From an uncultured Porphyromonadaceae bacterium (lineage in GTDB: Bacteria > Bacteroidota > Bacteroidia > Bacteroidales > Muribaculaceae), in the NCBI GenBank assembly GCA_900541865.1, contig UQLO01000048.1:1-13701 (forward strand): a stretch of DNA of 13,701 nt, given 5' to 3'. The position numbers were made by a program, and so were the translations under genes. This document shows, in pieces, positions 7,131-13,701 of this stretch. The notes under the pieces were generated by a model. It was not told the origin of the DNA and did no database searches. It saw nothing but the letters and a program-made list of their open reading frames with translations. Position 1 is the stretch's first letter. Each line of letters begins with the position of its first letter.

Positions 7131-7230
7131 TATGGAGCGACGGCTTCAGCCGTCGCCGGCCCTCCGAGGCATGCTTCTTTCGCCGGCCATCCCTTCGGGA
7201 TGGGGCGAGGGCTGAAGCCCTCGATCCATA
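7131..7230. repeat. Inverted-repeat element (REP/BIME-like), copy C
   Basis: The outer TATGGA (7131-7136) pairs with TCCATA (7225-7230). Just inside, two 16-base palindromes, GACGGCTTCAGCCGTC (7139-7154) and GAGGGCTGAAGCCCTC (7207-7222), are inverted copies of each other except at two positions. Those two changes (C to G and G to C) fall on paired bases, so each palindrome keeps a perfect 7-bp stem. The centre holds another hairpin, CCATCCC-ttc-GGGATGG (7187-7203), and CGCCGGCC appears twice (7154-7161, 7181-7188). The TATGGAGC head is shared with the element at 273-388. Confidence 0.8.
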
Positions 7231-7254
7231 CGTTGAGAGCGCTTTCGCGGATTA

Positions 7255-7307
7255 TAATGGCGTAGGCGGACGTTTGCGAGCTGGAAGCTCGCACTCCTTG
7301 CGACCTC
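7255..7307. repeat. Dispersed ~53-bp repeat, copy 2
   Basis: Second copy of the segment at 452-504, on the same strand and in the same order relative to the preceding hairpin element and the following promoter. Its hairpin is GCGAGC (7276-7281), loop TGGAA, GCTCGC (7287-7292), one base pair longer than in copy 1. A short second stem (7303-7307 with 7324-7328) follows. Confidence 0.7.
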
Positions 7308-7396
7308 CAACGCCTTCGGGGTAGAGGTATAAACACCCCCCGCCCGACGCCCTCTAAAGGCAAATTCGCATTATTTCATTTTTTTTATGCCGAATG

Positions 7397-7429
7397 TTGG
7401 CCAAAATTGGCGGAAAGTTCGTAAATTTG
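7397..7429 (+). promoter_or_regulatory. Bacteroidetes-type promoter of ppdK
   Basis: TAAATTTG at 7422-7429 is an exact TAnnTTTG -7 element followed by CA. A -33 candidate TTG lies at 7397-7399, with 22 bases between. The start of transcription would be near 7436, leaving a leader of about 60 bases. Strong promoter use would suit a central carbon enzyme, but strength is inferred, not shown. Confidence 0.7.
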
Positions 7430-7497
7430 CAATCCATCCCGACGTTATATACTGCGGGTAATCCTTAATCGATCATAAGACACACAACATATATATT

Positions 7498-10224
7498 ATG
7501 AGTAACGAAACCAAAAGAGTCTACACCTTTGGCGACGGCAAAGCCGAAGGCAACGCCGACATGAGAAATCTCCTCGGCGGCAAAGGCGCTAACCTCGCCG
7601 AGATGAATCTCCTGGGCATGCCTGTGCCTCCCGGATTTACCATCACCACCGAAGTCTGCAACGAATACACCCAGTATGGTCGCGACGAAGTGGTGAAGAA
7701 AATCAAAAAAGACGTAGAAAAAGCAATAGCACACGTTGAAAGCCTCACCGGCAAGAAATTCAACGATCCTGCAAATCCCCTCCTCGTTTCCGTTCGCTCC
7801 GGTGCCCGCGCTTCAATGCCCGGTATGATGGACACTGTCCTCAACCTTGGTATGAACGACGCCACCGTTGCCTCCCTGGCTGAGAAGAGCGGCAATCCCC
7901 GCTTCGCTTGGGACAGCTACCGCCGCTTCGTTCAGATGTACGGCGACGTTGTGCTTGGCATGAAGCCCAAATCCAAGACCGACATTGACCCCTTCGAGGA
8001 AATCATGGACAAGGTTAAGGAAGAAAAAGGCTACAAGCTCGACACCGAACTTACCGTCGACGACCTCAAAAACCTCGTCAAGCTCTTCAAGAGCGCCGTT
8101 AAGGAGCACACCGGCAAGGACTTCCCCGACGACGCTTGGGAACAGCTCTGGGGCGGCATCTGCGCCGTATTCGACAGCTGGATGAACGAACGAGCCATCG
8201 TCTACCGCCGCATGAACCAGATTCCCGAAGAATGGGGCACCGCCGTCAACGTTCAGGCTATGGTCTACGGCAACATGGGCAACAACTCCGCTACCGGTGT
8301 GGCTTTCAGCCGCGACGCAGCAACCGGTGAGGACATCTTCAACGGTGAATACCTCATCAACGCACAGGGTGAGGACGTTGTAGCCGGTATCCGCACTCCC
8401 CAGCAGATCACCATCGAAGGCAGCCGCCGCTGGGCAGCCCTCCAGGGCATCTCCGAGGAAGAACGTGCCGCAAAATATCCGTCGCTGGAAGAATCGATGC
8501 CCGTCTGCGCCAACGAACTCTTCGCCATCGCCGACCGCCTCGAAGCATACTATAAAGATATGCAGGACATGGAGTTCACCATCCAGGACGGCAAGCTCTG
8601 GATGCTCCAGACCCGTAACGGCAAACGCACCGGCGCAGCTATGGTAAAAATCGCCATGGACCTCCTCCGTGCAGGCGTAATCGATGAAAAGACTGTCCTC
8701 AAGCGCATGGAGCCCCAAAAACTCGACGAACTCCTCCACCCTGTCTTCGACAAAGCTGCCCTCAAACGCGCCAAAGTCGTTGCCAAAGGTCTGCCCGCTT
8801 CTCCGGGTGCCGCTTCCGGCCAGATTGTATTCTCCGCCGACGAAGCTGAAGCTTGGAGCGAAAAGAAGAAGAAAGTCGTACTCGTGCGCATCGAAACTTC
8901 TCCCGAAGACCTCCGCGGTATGGCAGTCGCTCAAGGCATCCTCACCATGCGCGGCGGTATGACCAGCCACGCTGCCGTAGTTGCCCGCGGCATGGGTAAA
9001 TGCTGCGTATCCGGTGCCGGCGAAATCAAAGTCGACTACGTTGCCAAGACAGTCGAAATGGACGGCAAGACCTACAACGAAGGCGACTGGATTTCGCTCA
9101 ACGGTTCCACCGGCGAAGTTTACGACGGTCAGGTGCCCACCACCGAGCCCACCCTCGACGGCGACTTCGCAGCCATCATGAACCTGGCCGACAAATTCAC
9201 TCACACACTCGTGCGCACCAACGCCGACACCCCCCGCGACGCCCGCCAGGCCCGCAAATTCGGCGCTCAGGGCATCGGCCTTTGCCGCACCGAGCATATG
9301 TTCTTCGAAGGCGACCGCATCAAGGCGGTTCGCGAAATGATTCTCGCCAGCGACCTCGAAGGACGCCGCACCGCCCTGGCCAAGCTCCTGCCCATGCAGC
9401 GCGGCGACTTCGAAGGCATCTTCGAAGCCATGGACGGCTATGGCGTGACCATCCGCCTGCTCGATCCCCCGCTGCACGAGTTCGTACCCCACCAGACCGC
9501 AACCCAGAAGGAATTGGCCGATGAAATGGGTATCACCCTCGCAGAAGTCAAGGCCAAAGTCGACAGCCTCGAAGAGTTTAACCCCATGCTCGGTCACCGC
9601 GGCTGCCGTCTCGGCATCACCTATCCGGAAATCACCGAGATGCAGACCCGCGCCATCATCGAAGCAGCCCTCGCCTGCAAAGCTCGCGGAATCGACGTTC
9701 ACCCCGAAATCATGGTGCCCCTGGTAGGCTCACTCAAGGAACTCCAGAACCAGGCTAACGTCATCAACGCAACCGCAGTCAAAGTATTCCAGGAGAAGGG
9801 TGACTCCGTGCCCTACCTCGTAGGTACGATGATCGAAGTGCCCCGCGCTGCCCTCACTGCCAACGAGATCGCCACCGTGGCCGACTTCTTCAGCTTCGGC
9901 ACCAACGACCTCACCCAGATGACCTTCGGCTTCTCTCGCGACGACGCTCCCAAGTTCCTCAAGTTCTACAAAGACCACGGCGTAATCAAGACCGATCCCT
10001 TCGAAGTACTCGACCAGGTAGGCGTCGGCCAGCTCGTCCGCATGGGCGTAGAGAAAGGCCGCAGCGTCAAGCCCGAACTCAAAGTCGGCATCTGCGGCGA
10101 GCACGGCGGCGAGCCCTCCAGCGTAATCTTCTGCGCAAAACTCGGCATGAACTACGTCAGCTGCTCCCCCTTCCGAGTGCCCATCGCCCGCGTCGCAGCG
10201 GCCCAGGCCAACTTAGAAGACTAA
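7498..10224 (+). CDS. ppdK: Pyruvate, phosphate dikinase
   Basis: Interconverts pyruvate + ATP + phosphate and PEP + AMP + diphosphate, letting anaerobes run glycolysis with diphosphate or make PEP for gluconeogenesis; cytosolic. The 908-residue protein has the usual length. Domains in order are: N-terminal nucleotide-binding domain starting with LLGGKGANLAEM (residues 25-36); the swivelling phosphohistidine domain with GGMTSHAAVVARGMG, where His491 is the phosphorylated residue and Thr489 the site regulated by phosphorylation in plant enzymes; and the C-terminal PEP/pyruvate barrel with RTEHMFF (Arg597) and CGEHGGEPSS (Cys866 as general acid). Codon use is strongly biased to C-ending codons, as expected of a highly expressed host gene. 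It stands alone between a repeat-rich spacer with its own promoter and a strong hairpin terminator. Identity is certain. Confidence 0.98.
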   Translation: MSNETKRVYTFGDGKAEGNADMRNLLGGKGANLAEMNLLGMPVPPGFTITTEVCNEYTQYGRDEVVKKIKKDVEKAIAHVESLTGKKFNDPANPLLVSVRSGARASMPGMMDTVLNLGMNDATVASLAEKSGNPRFAWDSYRRFVQMYGDVVLGMKPKSKTDIDPFEEIMDKVKEEKGYKLDTELTVDDLKNLVKLFKSAVKEHTGKDFPDDAWEQLWGGICAVFDSWMNERAIVYRRMNQIPEEWGTAVNVQAMVYGNMGNNSATGVAFSRDAATGEDIFNGEYLINAQGEDVVAGIRTPQQITIEGSRRWAALQGISEEERAAKYPSLEESMPVCANELFAIADRLEAYYKDMQDMEFTIQDGKLWMLQTRNGKRTGAAMVKIAMDLLRAGVIDEKTVLKRMEPQKLDELLHPVFDKAALKRAKVVAKGLPASPGAASGQIVFSADEAEAWSEKKKKVVLVRIETSPEDLRGMAVAQGILTMRGGMTSHAAVVARGMGKCCVSGAGEIKVDYVAKTVEMDGKTYNEGDWISLNGSTGEVYDGQVPTTEPTLDGDFAAIMNLADKFTHTLVRTNADTPRDARQARKFGAQGIGLCRTEHMFFEGDRIKAVREMILASDLEGRRTALAKLLPMQRGDFEGIFEAMDGYGVTIRLLDPPLHEFVPHQTATQKELADEMGITLAEVKAKVDSLEEFNPMLGHRGCRLGITYPEITEMQTRAIIEAALACKARGIDVHPEIMVPLVGSLKELQNQANVINATAVKVFQEKGDSVPYLVGTMIEVPRAALTANEIATVADFFSFGTNDLTQMTFGFSRDDAPKFLKFYKDHGVIKTDPFEVLDQVGVGQLVRMGVEKGRSVKPELKVGICGEHGGEPSSVIFCAKLGMNYVSCSPFRVPIARVAAAQANLED

Positions 10225-10250
10225 GACATAGTCTGACCCAATAACCTAAT

Positions 10251-10291
10251 TTAGGCTGTAATGCTCCATAAAACAGGGCATTACAGCCTAA
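10251..10291 (+). terminator. Hairpin terminator after ppdK
   Basis: TTAGGCTGTAATGC (10251-10264) pairs perfectly with GCATTACAGCCTAA (10278-10291), a 14-bp stem with a 13-base loop, starting 27 bases after the ppdK stop. The downstream tract ACTATTCTT is only moderately T-rich. The position and stem make it a likely terminator for ppdK. Because integrated elements often use gene ends as targets, part of it may also belong to the attachment site. Confidence 0.75.
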
Positions 10292-10312
10292 ACTATTCTT
10301 AGGGGGTACGTT

Positions 10313-10345
10313 CATTCTGCACGATTATTGCGGCAGAATGTGCAG
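10313..10345. repeat. Interleaved inverted repeats beside the integrase
   Basis: CATTCTGC (10313-10320) is mirrored by GCAGAATG (10333-10340) across 12 bases, and CTGCAC (10317-10322) is mirrored by GTGCAG (10340-10345). Dyads of this size between a host gene end and an integrase gene may be core-type recombinase sites or an operator. No direct evidence distinguishes these. Confidence 0.5.
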
Positions 10346-10351
10346 GAAAAG

Positions 10352-10415
10352 CATACACTACGGCATACACTTCTAAACCGGGCTGCATACACCAAACATA
10401 CACCAAAGCATACAC
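10352..10415. repeat. Five direct CATACAC repeats upstream of integrase
   Basis: CATACAC occurs at 10352, 10364, 10386, 10397 and 10409, so start-to-start distances are 12, 22, 11 and 12 bases, close to one or two helical turns. Four of the five are preceded by G, and the last three are followed by CA. The repeats end 19 bases before the integrase start codon. Their phasing and place suit arm-type binding sites for the N-terminal domain of the integrase or sites for a regulator of int. This role is inferred. Confidence 0.7.
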
Positions 10416-10433
10416 CACAAAAAAATCACTCAT

Positions 10434-11927
10434 ATGGCTACATTTAAAGCAGTTGTAAGAAAAGCGAGAGCGGATGGGTTCTACCCCGTGTACATCCGCA
10501 TCGGTCATCGCAGTCGTTGGGGGTACATCAAGACCGACAAAATTGTGAGTGGGAAACAACTCACCAAGTCGGGCGAGATTAAAGATGCCGTTGTAACTGA
10601 GTTTTGCGGCAGAGAAATTCTCCGCTACACCGACTTGATCAACCGCAAGGACATTTCTCAAATGTCAGTTGCGGAAGTCGTGGAGTACCTTACCAACGGA
10701 AACGAAAGCCCAAGTTTCAGCGACTACGCAAAACTTCACATCAGCCGCATGATAAATCGCGGCCAAGAGCGCAACGCCAAGAATTACAAAATGGCGGTGG
10801 CGCACCTCGAACGATACCTCGGCACTACGGAGGTTTTGTTCGACACCCTCAGCTCGACCGTTCTCAACAAGTGGATACGTACACTTGAAAAAACGTCGAG
10901 GGCAAAAGAAATGTACCCGGTCTGCGTCCGTCAGATATTCAAGGCGGCGCTCCTTGAACTCAATGATGAGGAGAGAGGTATTGTCCGGATCAAGTTCAAT
11001 CCCTGGCCAAAGGTGCAGATACCTAAGAGCGACCAAGCCGACCAACGAGCTATAAGCGCGGAGGCATGTCGCGAGTTCTTCAATCGCCCACTTCCCCAAA
11101 CGAAGATGATTTCTTCGCTGCCGGAGCTGGGTCGCGATGTAGCTATGATGGTGTTGTGCATTGGAGGCATAAACACCGTTGACCTCTACAACATGAAGAA
11201 AGAGAATTACCGCAATGGTATTCTCTGCTACAAGCGAGCCAAAACACGTCACTCGCGCTCAGACGAAGCATACTTCGAGATGCGAGTAGAGCCTTTCATC
11301 ATGCCGGTGTTCGAGAAGTACCTGGCCCCGGAGGGTGACGAGTACTTGTTTAACTTCCATATCCGTTACTGCGATTCGGATAGCTTCTGTGCCAACGTAA
11401 ACAACGGCATAAAGAAGATATGCAAGGATATGGGCATGAAGAAAGAGGACTATTACTGCGCTTATACGTTCCGCCACACATGGGGCACGATAGCGCAGAA
11501 CGACTGCGACGCCAACCTGTTCGATGTCGCATTCGGCATGAACCATAGCCACGGCCTCAAAGTGACCCGCGGCTATGTGAAACTCGATTACTCCCCTGCT
11601 TGGACTCTAAACGCAAAGGTGATTGACTTTGTGTTCTTCAGCGACAAGCCGAGCAAGCAAGGCAAAGCTCGCGATGTCGAGCAGTCAGAGTACAAGTTGT
11701 TCCGTATATCGAAAAAGATGATGATATACGGACGAGCTTACTTCAAGGGCAAGGTGATTGCTGAAATCACCGATATTGGTTTCGGCACTGTTGATGCCGT
11801 AATCAAAGCCCTTGTAGCTCAGATGAGAACAACCATTCCTGCCGGGTGTGCAGTTCAGTTCCGCATCACTAACTGCGACTCGAAGAAAGAGATAGTCTAC
11901 GAGCGCACCAAGGGTAAAGGCTTCTAA
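10434..11927 (+). CDS. Tyrosine recombinase / phage-type integrase
   Basis: Site-specific DNA recombinase expected to insert and excise the element. The 497-residue protein has an N-terminal arm-binding-like region (about 1-60), a SAM-like core-binding domain (about 93-190) and a catalytic domain (about 205-395). The likely nucleophile is Tyr381 in VTRGYVKLD, ten residues after His371 in GMNH. Arg347-His348 lie in YTFRHTW and the beta-hairpin lysine is Lys270 in RAKT. The first catalytic arginine position reads GGIN (Asn247) and the first His of HxxR is Tyr344, deviations known among Bacteroides integrases such as IntDOT, which lacks the first Arg. About 116 residues follow the nucleophile, far more than in standard recombinases; a small extra domain (about 420-497) is probable. 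ATG 10434 follows the CATACAC repeats. It ends one base before the convergent neighbour. Confidence 0.92.
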   Translation: MATFKAVVRKARADGFYPVYIRIGHRSRWGYIKTDKIVSGKQLTKSGEIKDAVVTEFCGREILRYTDLINRKDISQMSVAEVVEYLTNGNESPSFSDYAKLHISRMINRGQERNAKNYKMAVAHLERYLGTTEVLFDTLSSTVLNKWIRTLEKTSRAKEMYPVCVRQIFKAALLELNDEERGIVRIKFNPWPKVQIPKSDQADQRAISAEACREFFNRPLPQTKMISSLPELGRDVAMMVLCIGGINTVDLYNMKKENYRNGILCYKRAKTRHSRSDEAYFEMRVEPFIMPVFEKYLAPEGDEYLFNFHIRYCDSDSFCANVNNGIKKICKDMGMKKEDYYCAYTFRHTWGTIAQNDCDANLFDVAFGMNHSHGLKVTRGYVKLDYSPAWTLNAKVIDFVFFSDKPSKQGKARDVEQSEYKLFRISKKMMIYGRAYFKGKVIAEITDIGFGTVDAVIKALVAQMRTTIPAGCAVQFRITNCDSKKEIVYERTKGKGF

Positions 11928-11928
11928 G

Positions 11929-13701
11929 TCAATCCTCAATCGGGTAAAAGACCCCCTTTAATACCTGTGACATTCCGTTTTCTGTGAATGTTGCAGTTAT
12001 TTTTTCGGCCAAAAAGCGTTTGCCTCGGATGTGGAAAACGGCTCGGACGTCGGGGATGGAGTCGGAGAGCCACTTGAAGGTGGTCTTTTGCTTGGGGTCG
12101 AGGGTGAAGCCGCCGGAACGCGAGGCGAGTTCATTGATGCGGAGCGAGAAGTGGTATTGCGTGAAGTTGCTCCAATCGTCAGCAATCTCGATGTCTTCGA
12201 CGATTGGGTGTGGGAGTTGGTGGCCGTGACGCAGTGCCCCATCCCACCATGCAACGTAAATACAATCGTAATACTCCGCTTTCTTTTCCTTTTCGCCGGC
12301 TTTCAGCGTCTCGACGGTGTGCGACTGCAAGAATGGATATTTGCTGTCGTCCTCTCCCTCGGTGTTGTCCTCGTCGTAGCCGTTGAAATTGAGGAACATG
12401 AGGCGCCCGAATGTTGCATCGGTATCGTCAACTCTGACGGGGATAAACTCGATTTCGTCCTGGTCGGCATCCTCCTCGTCGTTTACGATACGGCCACCAA
12501 AGAGGTTGACAGGGCGCAGACGGCACTTGTATTTGAACGTCCAACGGAAGTTGTTGAAGGATACGGGCGTTCGGCTGATAGTCTGCACGATGAAGTAGGC
12601 ATCGACATCGGCAGCGTAAAGCAGACGGTCAATGGGTCGGTAGCCACGACCTCGACGGCCATCCCAAGTGGCATGGCTGCGCTCGGCAGCAAGCAACTCC
12701 TTCAAAGAGTTGTAGCGCTCCACGTTCCACTGCTGGCCCTTGATGAACCAGTCGCAGGAGTAGTATTTCCACGTATCGTGGTCACACTCCTTGTAGACAA
12801 GGTTCTTCATTTCGGAGTATTCGCACTGCTCGTCTTCAACTTTCACCTCCGTAGAGTGCTCCTCAATAACATTATTGAGCGCGATGGGAGCCGTAGCGTT
12901 GAGCACGGCCTTGGTGAAATTGAAGGCCACACGCTTGCCCCGGTGGTCGAGGGTGAACTCACCTTGCAGAAAGAGTTCAAGCTTCTCGAAGTATTCCTCG
13001 ACCGTCCAATGCGGGAGCGCACGGGCGAAGTCAGTGAGATACCACGCATGGGGCAACGTGTTGCAAATAAGCAGGTAGCGATACTCCTCATGAGCTTCCC
13101 ACGCCGAGAAGTCAACCTCGTAGCCGATAGCCTCGCATATCTTCTTGGTGATGTAAAGAAGATATGGCTGCCACGACAGGCCGGTCGTGTCCTTGTCCCA
13201 CTCGAAGTGGTACTTGTCCTGCACTGTGTCGTCGATGACGCAGTTGGCCTTGTTCTGAATGTTGCCCGAATAGTCGTTGACCCACGGCAGGGCAACAAAG
13301 TTGGGATTGGATATTGGGGACCAGGCTTCTTCAGGTGTTATGGCCGTCTTGTAAACTGTGTTCGGTCTGCCGAGGTCAAGCTCGTTGATATAAATTTTGT
13401 CAAGCGTCTTGTCAAAATTTTGCTCCGAGCGACCGTCGAGGAACTGGGTCTTGACCTCGGCCTCGTTTATCTCAGTGACGGTGATACAGCCGAACTTGTA
13501 GAAGCCTTTGTCGCGTATCTCGCAGTCGAACACCACCTTTCCCGCTGCCACATCGGGGCGGTTGATGTGGCCGAAGATTGCCAAGTTCTGCGGGCAATCT
13601 TTCAGCGGAAAGGTGATGGTCAGAGTGTAGCCGTCGCTACCGCTGAACATTCTATTTTCGGAAACATACTCAAACGAAGTGCCCTTTTTGAGGGCCGCGA
13701 G
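11929..13701 (-). CDS. Phage-like virion or tail protein, 5' end beyond window (partial)
   Basis: The frame has an ATG at 13648-13650 but stays open through the window edge, adding at least 17 codons (LAALKKGTSFEYVSENR before the Met), so the true start is outside. At least 590 residues, no signal peptide or membrane segment in the visible part, rich in aromatic and acidic residues. The opening (SENRMFSGSDGYTLTITFPL, then NLAIFGHINR) and the segment LPHWTVEEYFEKLELFLQG (200-230, counted from the Met) followed by a hydrophilic beta-like stretch resemble, from memory, uncharacterised structural proteins of Bacteroidales prophages; a tail or baseplate-hub role is a guess. Acidic linkers lie at about 390-401 and 425-437. 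The neighbouring integrase supports a phage setting. It is the last gene of a minus-strand unit and converges on the integrase with one base between stop codons. Confidence 0.6.
   Translation of the reverse strand, partial: LAALKKGTSFEYVSENRMFSGSDGYTLTITFPLKDCPQNLAIFGHINRPDVAAGKVVFDCEIRDKGFYKFGCITVTEINEAEVKTQFLDGRSEQNFDKTLDKIYINELDLGRPNTVYKTAITPEEAWSPISNPNFVALPWVNDYSGNIQNKANCVIDDTVQDKYHFEWDKDTTGLSWQPYLLYITKKICEAIGYEVDFSAWEAHEEYRYLLICNTLPHAWYLTDFARALPHWTVEEYFEKLELFLQGEFTLDHRGKRVAFNFTKAVLNATAPIALNNVIEEHSTEVKVEDEQCEYSEMKNLVYKECDHDTWKYYSCDWFIKGQQWNVERYNSLKELLAAERSHATWDGRRGRGYRPIDRLLYAADVDAYFIVQTISRTPVSFNNFRWTFKYKCRLRPVNLFGGRIVNDEEDADQDEIEFIPVRVDDTDATFGRLMFLNFNGYDEDNTEGEDDSKYPFLQSHTVETLKAGEKEKKAEYYDCIYVAWWDGALRHGHQLPHPIVEDIEIADDWSNFTQYHFSLRINELASRSGGFTLDPKQKTTFKWLSDSIPDVRAVFHIRGKRFLAEKITATFTENGMSQVLKGVFYPIED

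Larger units (their letters stand above)
7067..7497. other. Repeat-rich non-coding region upstream of ppdK
   Basis: This 431-base spacer has no convincing gene. It begins with an 8-base tandem duplication (GACCCGAA twice at 7065-7080, overlapping the tatD stop), then an inverted-repeat element (7131-7230), a dispersed repeat shared with the pyrG upstream region (7255-7307) and the ppdK promoter (about 7397-7429). The ppdK leader of about 60 bases (7437-7497) is AT-rich near the start codon and has no Shine-Dalgarno match, as is usual for Bacteroidetes. Confidence 0.8.
10292..13701. mobile_element. Left end of an integrated element, probably a prophage (partial)
   Basis: Directly after the ppdK terminator come a dyad, five CATACAC repeats, a tyrosine recombinase, and a convergent gene resembling phage virion proteins. 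An integrase at the extreme edge next to an intact host gene, with late-type genes reading toward it, is the common layout of an integrated phage. The less GC-biased codon choice of both genes compared with ppdK and the pyrG operon fits acquired DNA. The left boundary is approximate: no att duplication can be seen because the right end lies outside the window. An integrative conjugative element is the main alternative, disfavoured by the tail-like gene. Confidence 0.65.

Noticed and set aside
7187..7203. A GC-rich hairpin after tatD as an intrinsic terminator for the operon.
   Set aside because: No T-tract follows and it lies inside a larger inverted-repeat element, so it fits the repeat better than a terminator.
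7813..9702. A 629-codon minus-strand open frame opposite ppdK.
   Set aside because: It is antisense to a certain gene; the strong third-position C bias of ppdK removes stop codons from that frame. No recognisable domain is encoded.
10352..10415. The CATACAC repeats as a CRISPR array or iteron origin.
   Set aside because: Repeat units are only 7 bases with 4-15 base gaps, unlike CRISPR spacers; no cas or replication initiator gene is adjacent.

Overview
The window looks like chromosomal DNA of a GC-rich gut Bacteroidales bacterium, possibly Muribaculaceae. The evidence is two promoters of the Bacteroidetes type (TAnnTTTG at -7), start sites without clear Shine-Dalgarno sequences, a long Bacteroidetes-style YidC, a Bacteroidetes-type tyrosine recombinase, and the mix of housekeeping genes. 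The family assignment is inference; the phylum rests on several independent signs.

Layout. Bases 1-639 hold no convincing gene. They contain nested inverted repeats, a heptamer tandem repeat, a dispersed repeat and the pyrG promoter. Bases 640-7066 form a tight five-gene plus-strand operon: pyrG (CTP synthase), yidC (membrane protein insertase), gluQ (glutamyl-Q tRNA(Asp) synthetase), a short-chain polyprenyl diphosphate synthase and tatD (metal-dependent nuclease). Gaps are 15, 25 and 13 bases, then a 4-base overlap. Bases 7067-7497 are a second repeat-rich spacer with the same order of parts as the first: hairpin-pair element, about 53-base dispersed repeat, promoter. ppdK (pyruvate phosphate dikinase, 7498-10224) follows as a single gene with a 14-bp-stem terminator.

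From about 10292 to the right edge the DNA appears to be the left end of an integrated element, most likely a prophage. It starts with a short inverted repeat and five CATACAC repeats, continues with a 497-residue tyrosine recombinase, and then a convergent minus-strand gene that resembles a phage tail or virion protein and runs off the right edge. The recombinase and tail-like gene look less GC-biased than the host genes. The junction order (host terminator, dyad, phased direct repeats, integrase) is what an attachment site with integrase arm sites would look like, but the att core cannot be proven from one end.

The most interesting unexplained material is non-coding: a family of hairpin-pair repeats whose arms are inverted copies of each other, with compensatory changes in one copy, each linked to a second dispersed repeat just upstream of a promoter; and the phased CATACAC repeats at the prophage edge. 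I see no CRISPR array, rRNA, tRNA or clear new defence system.
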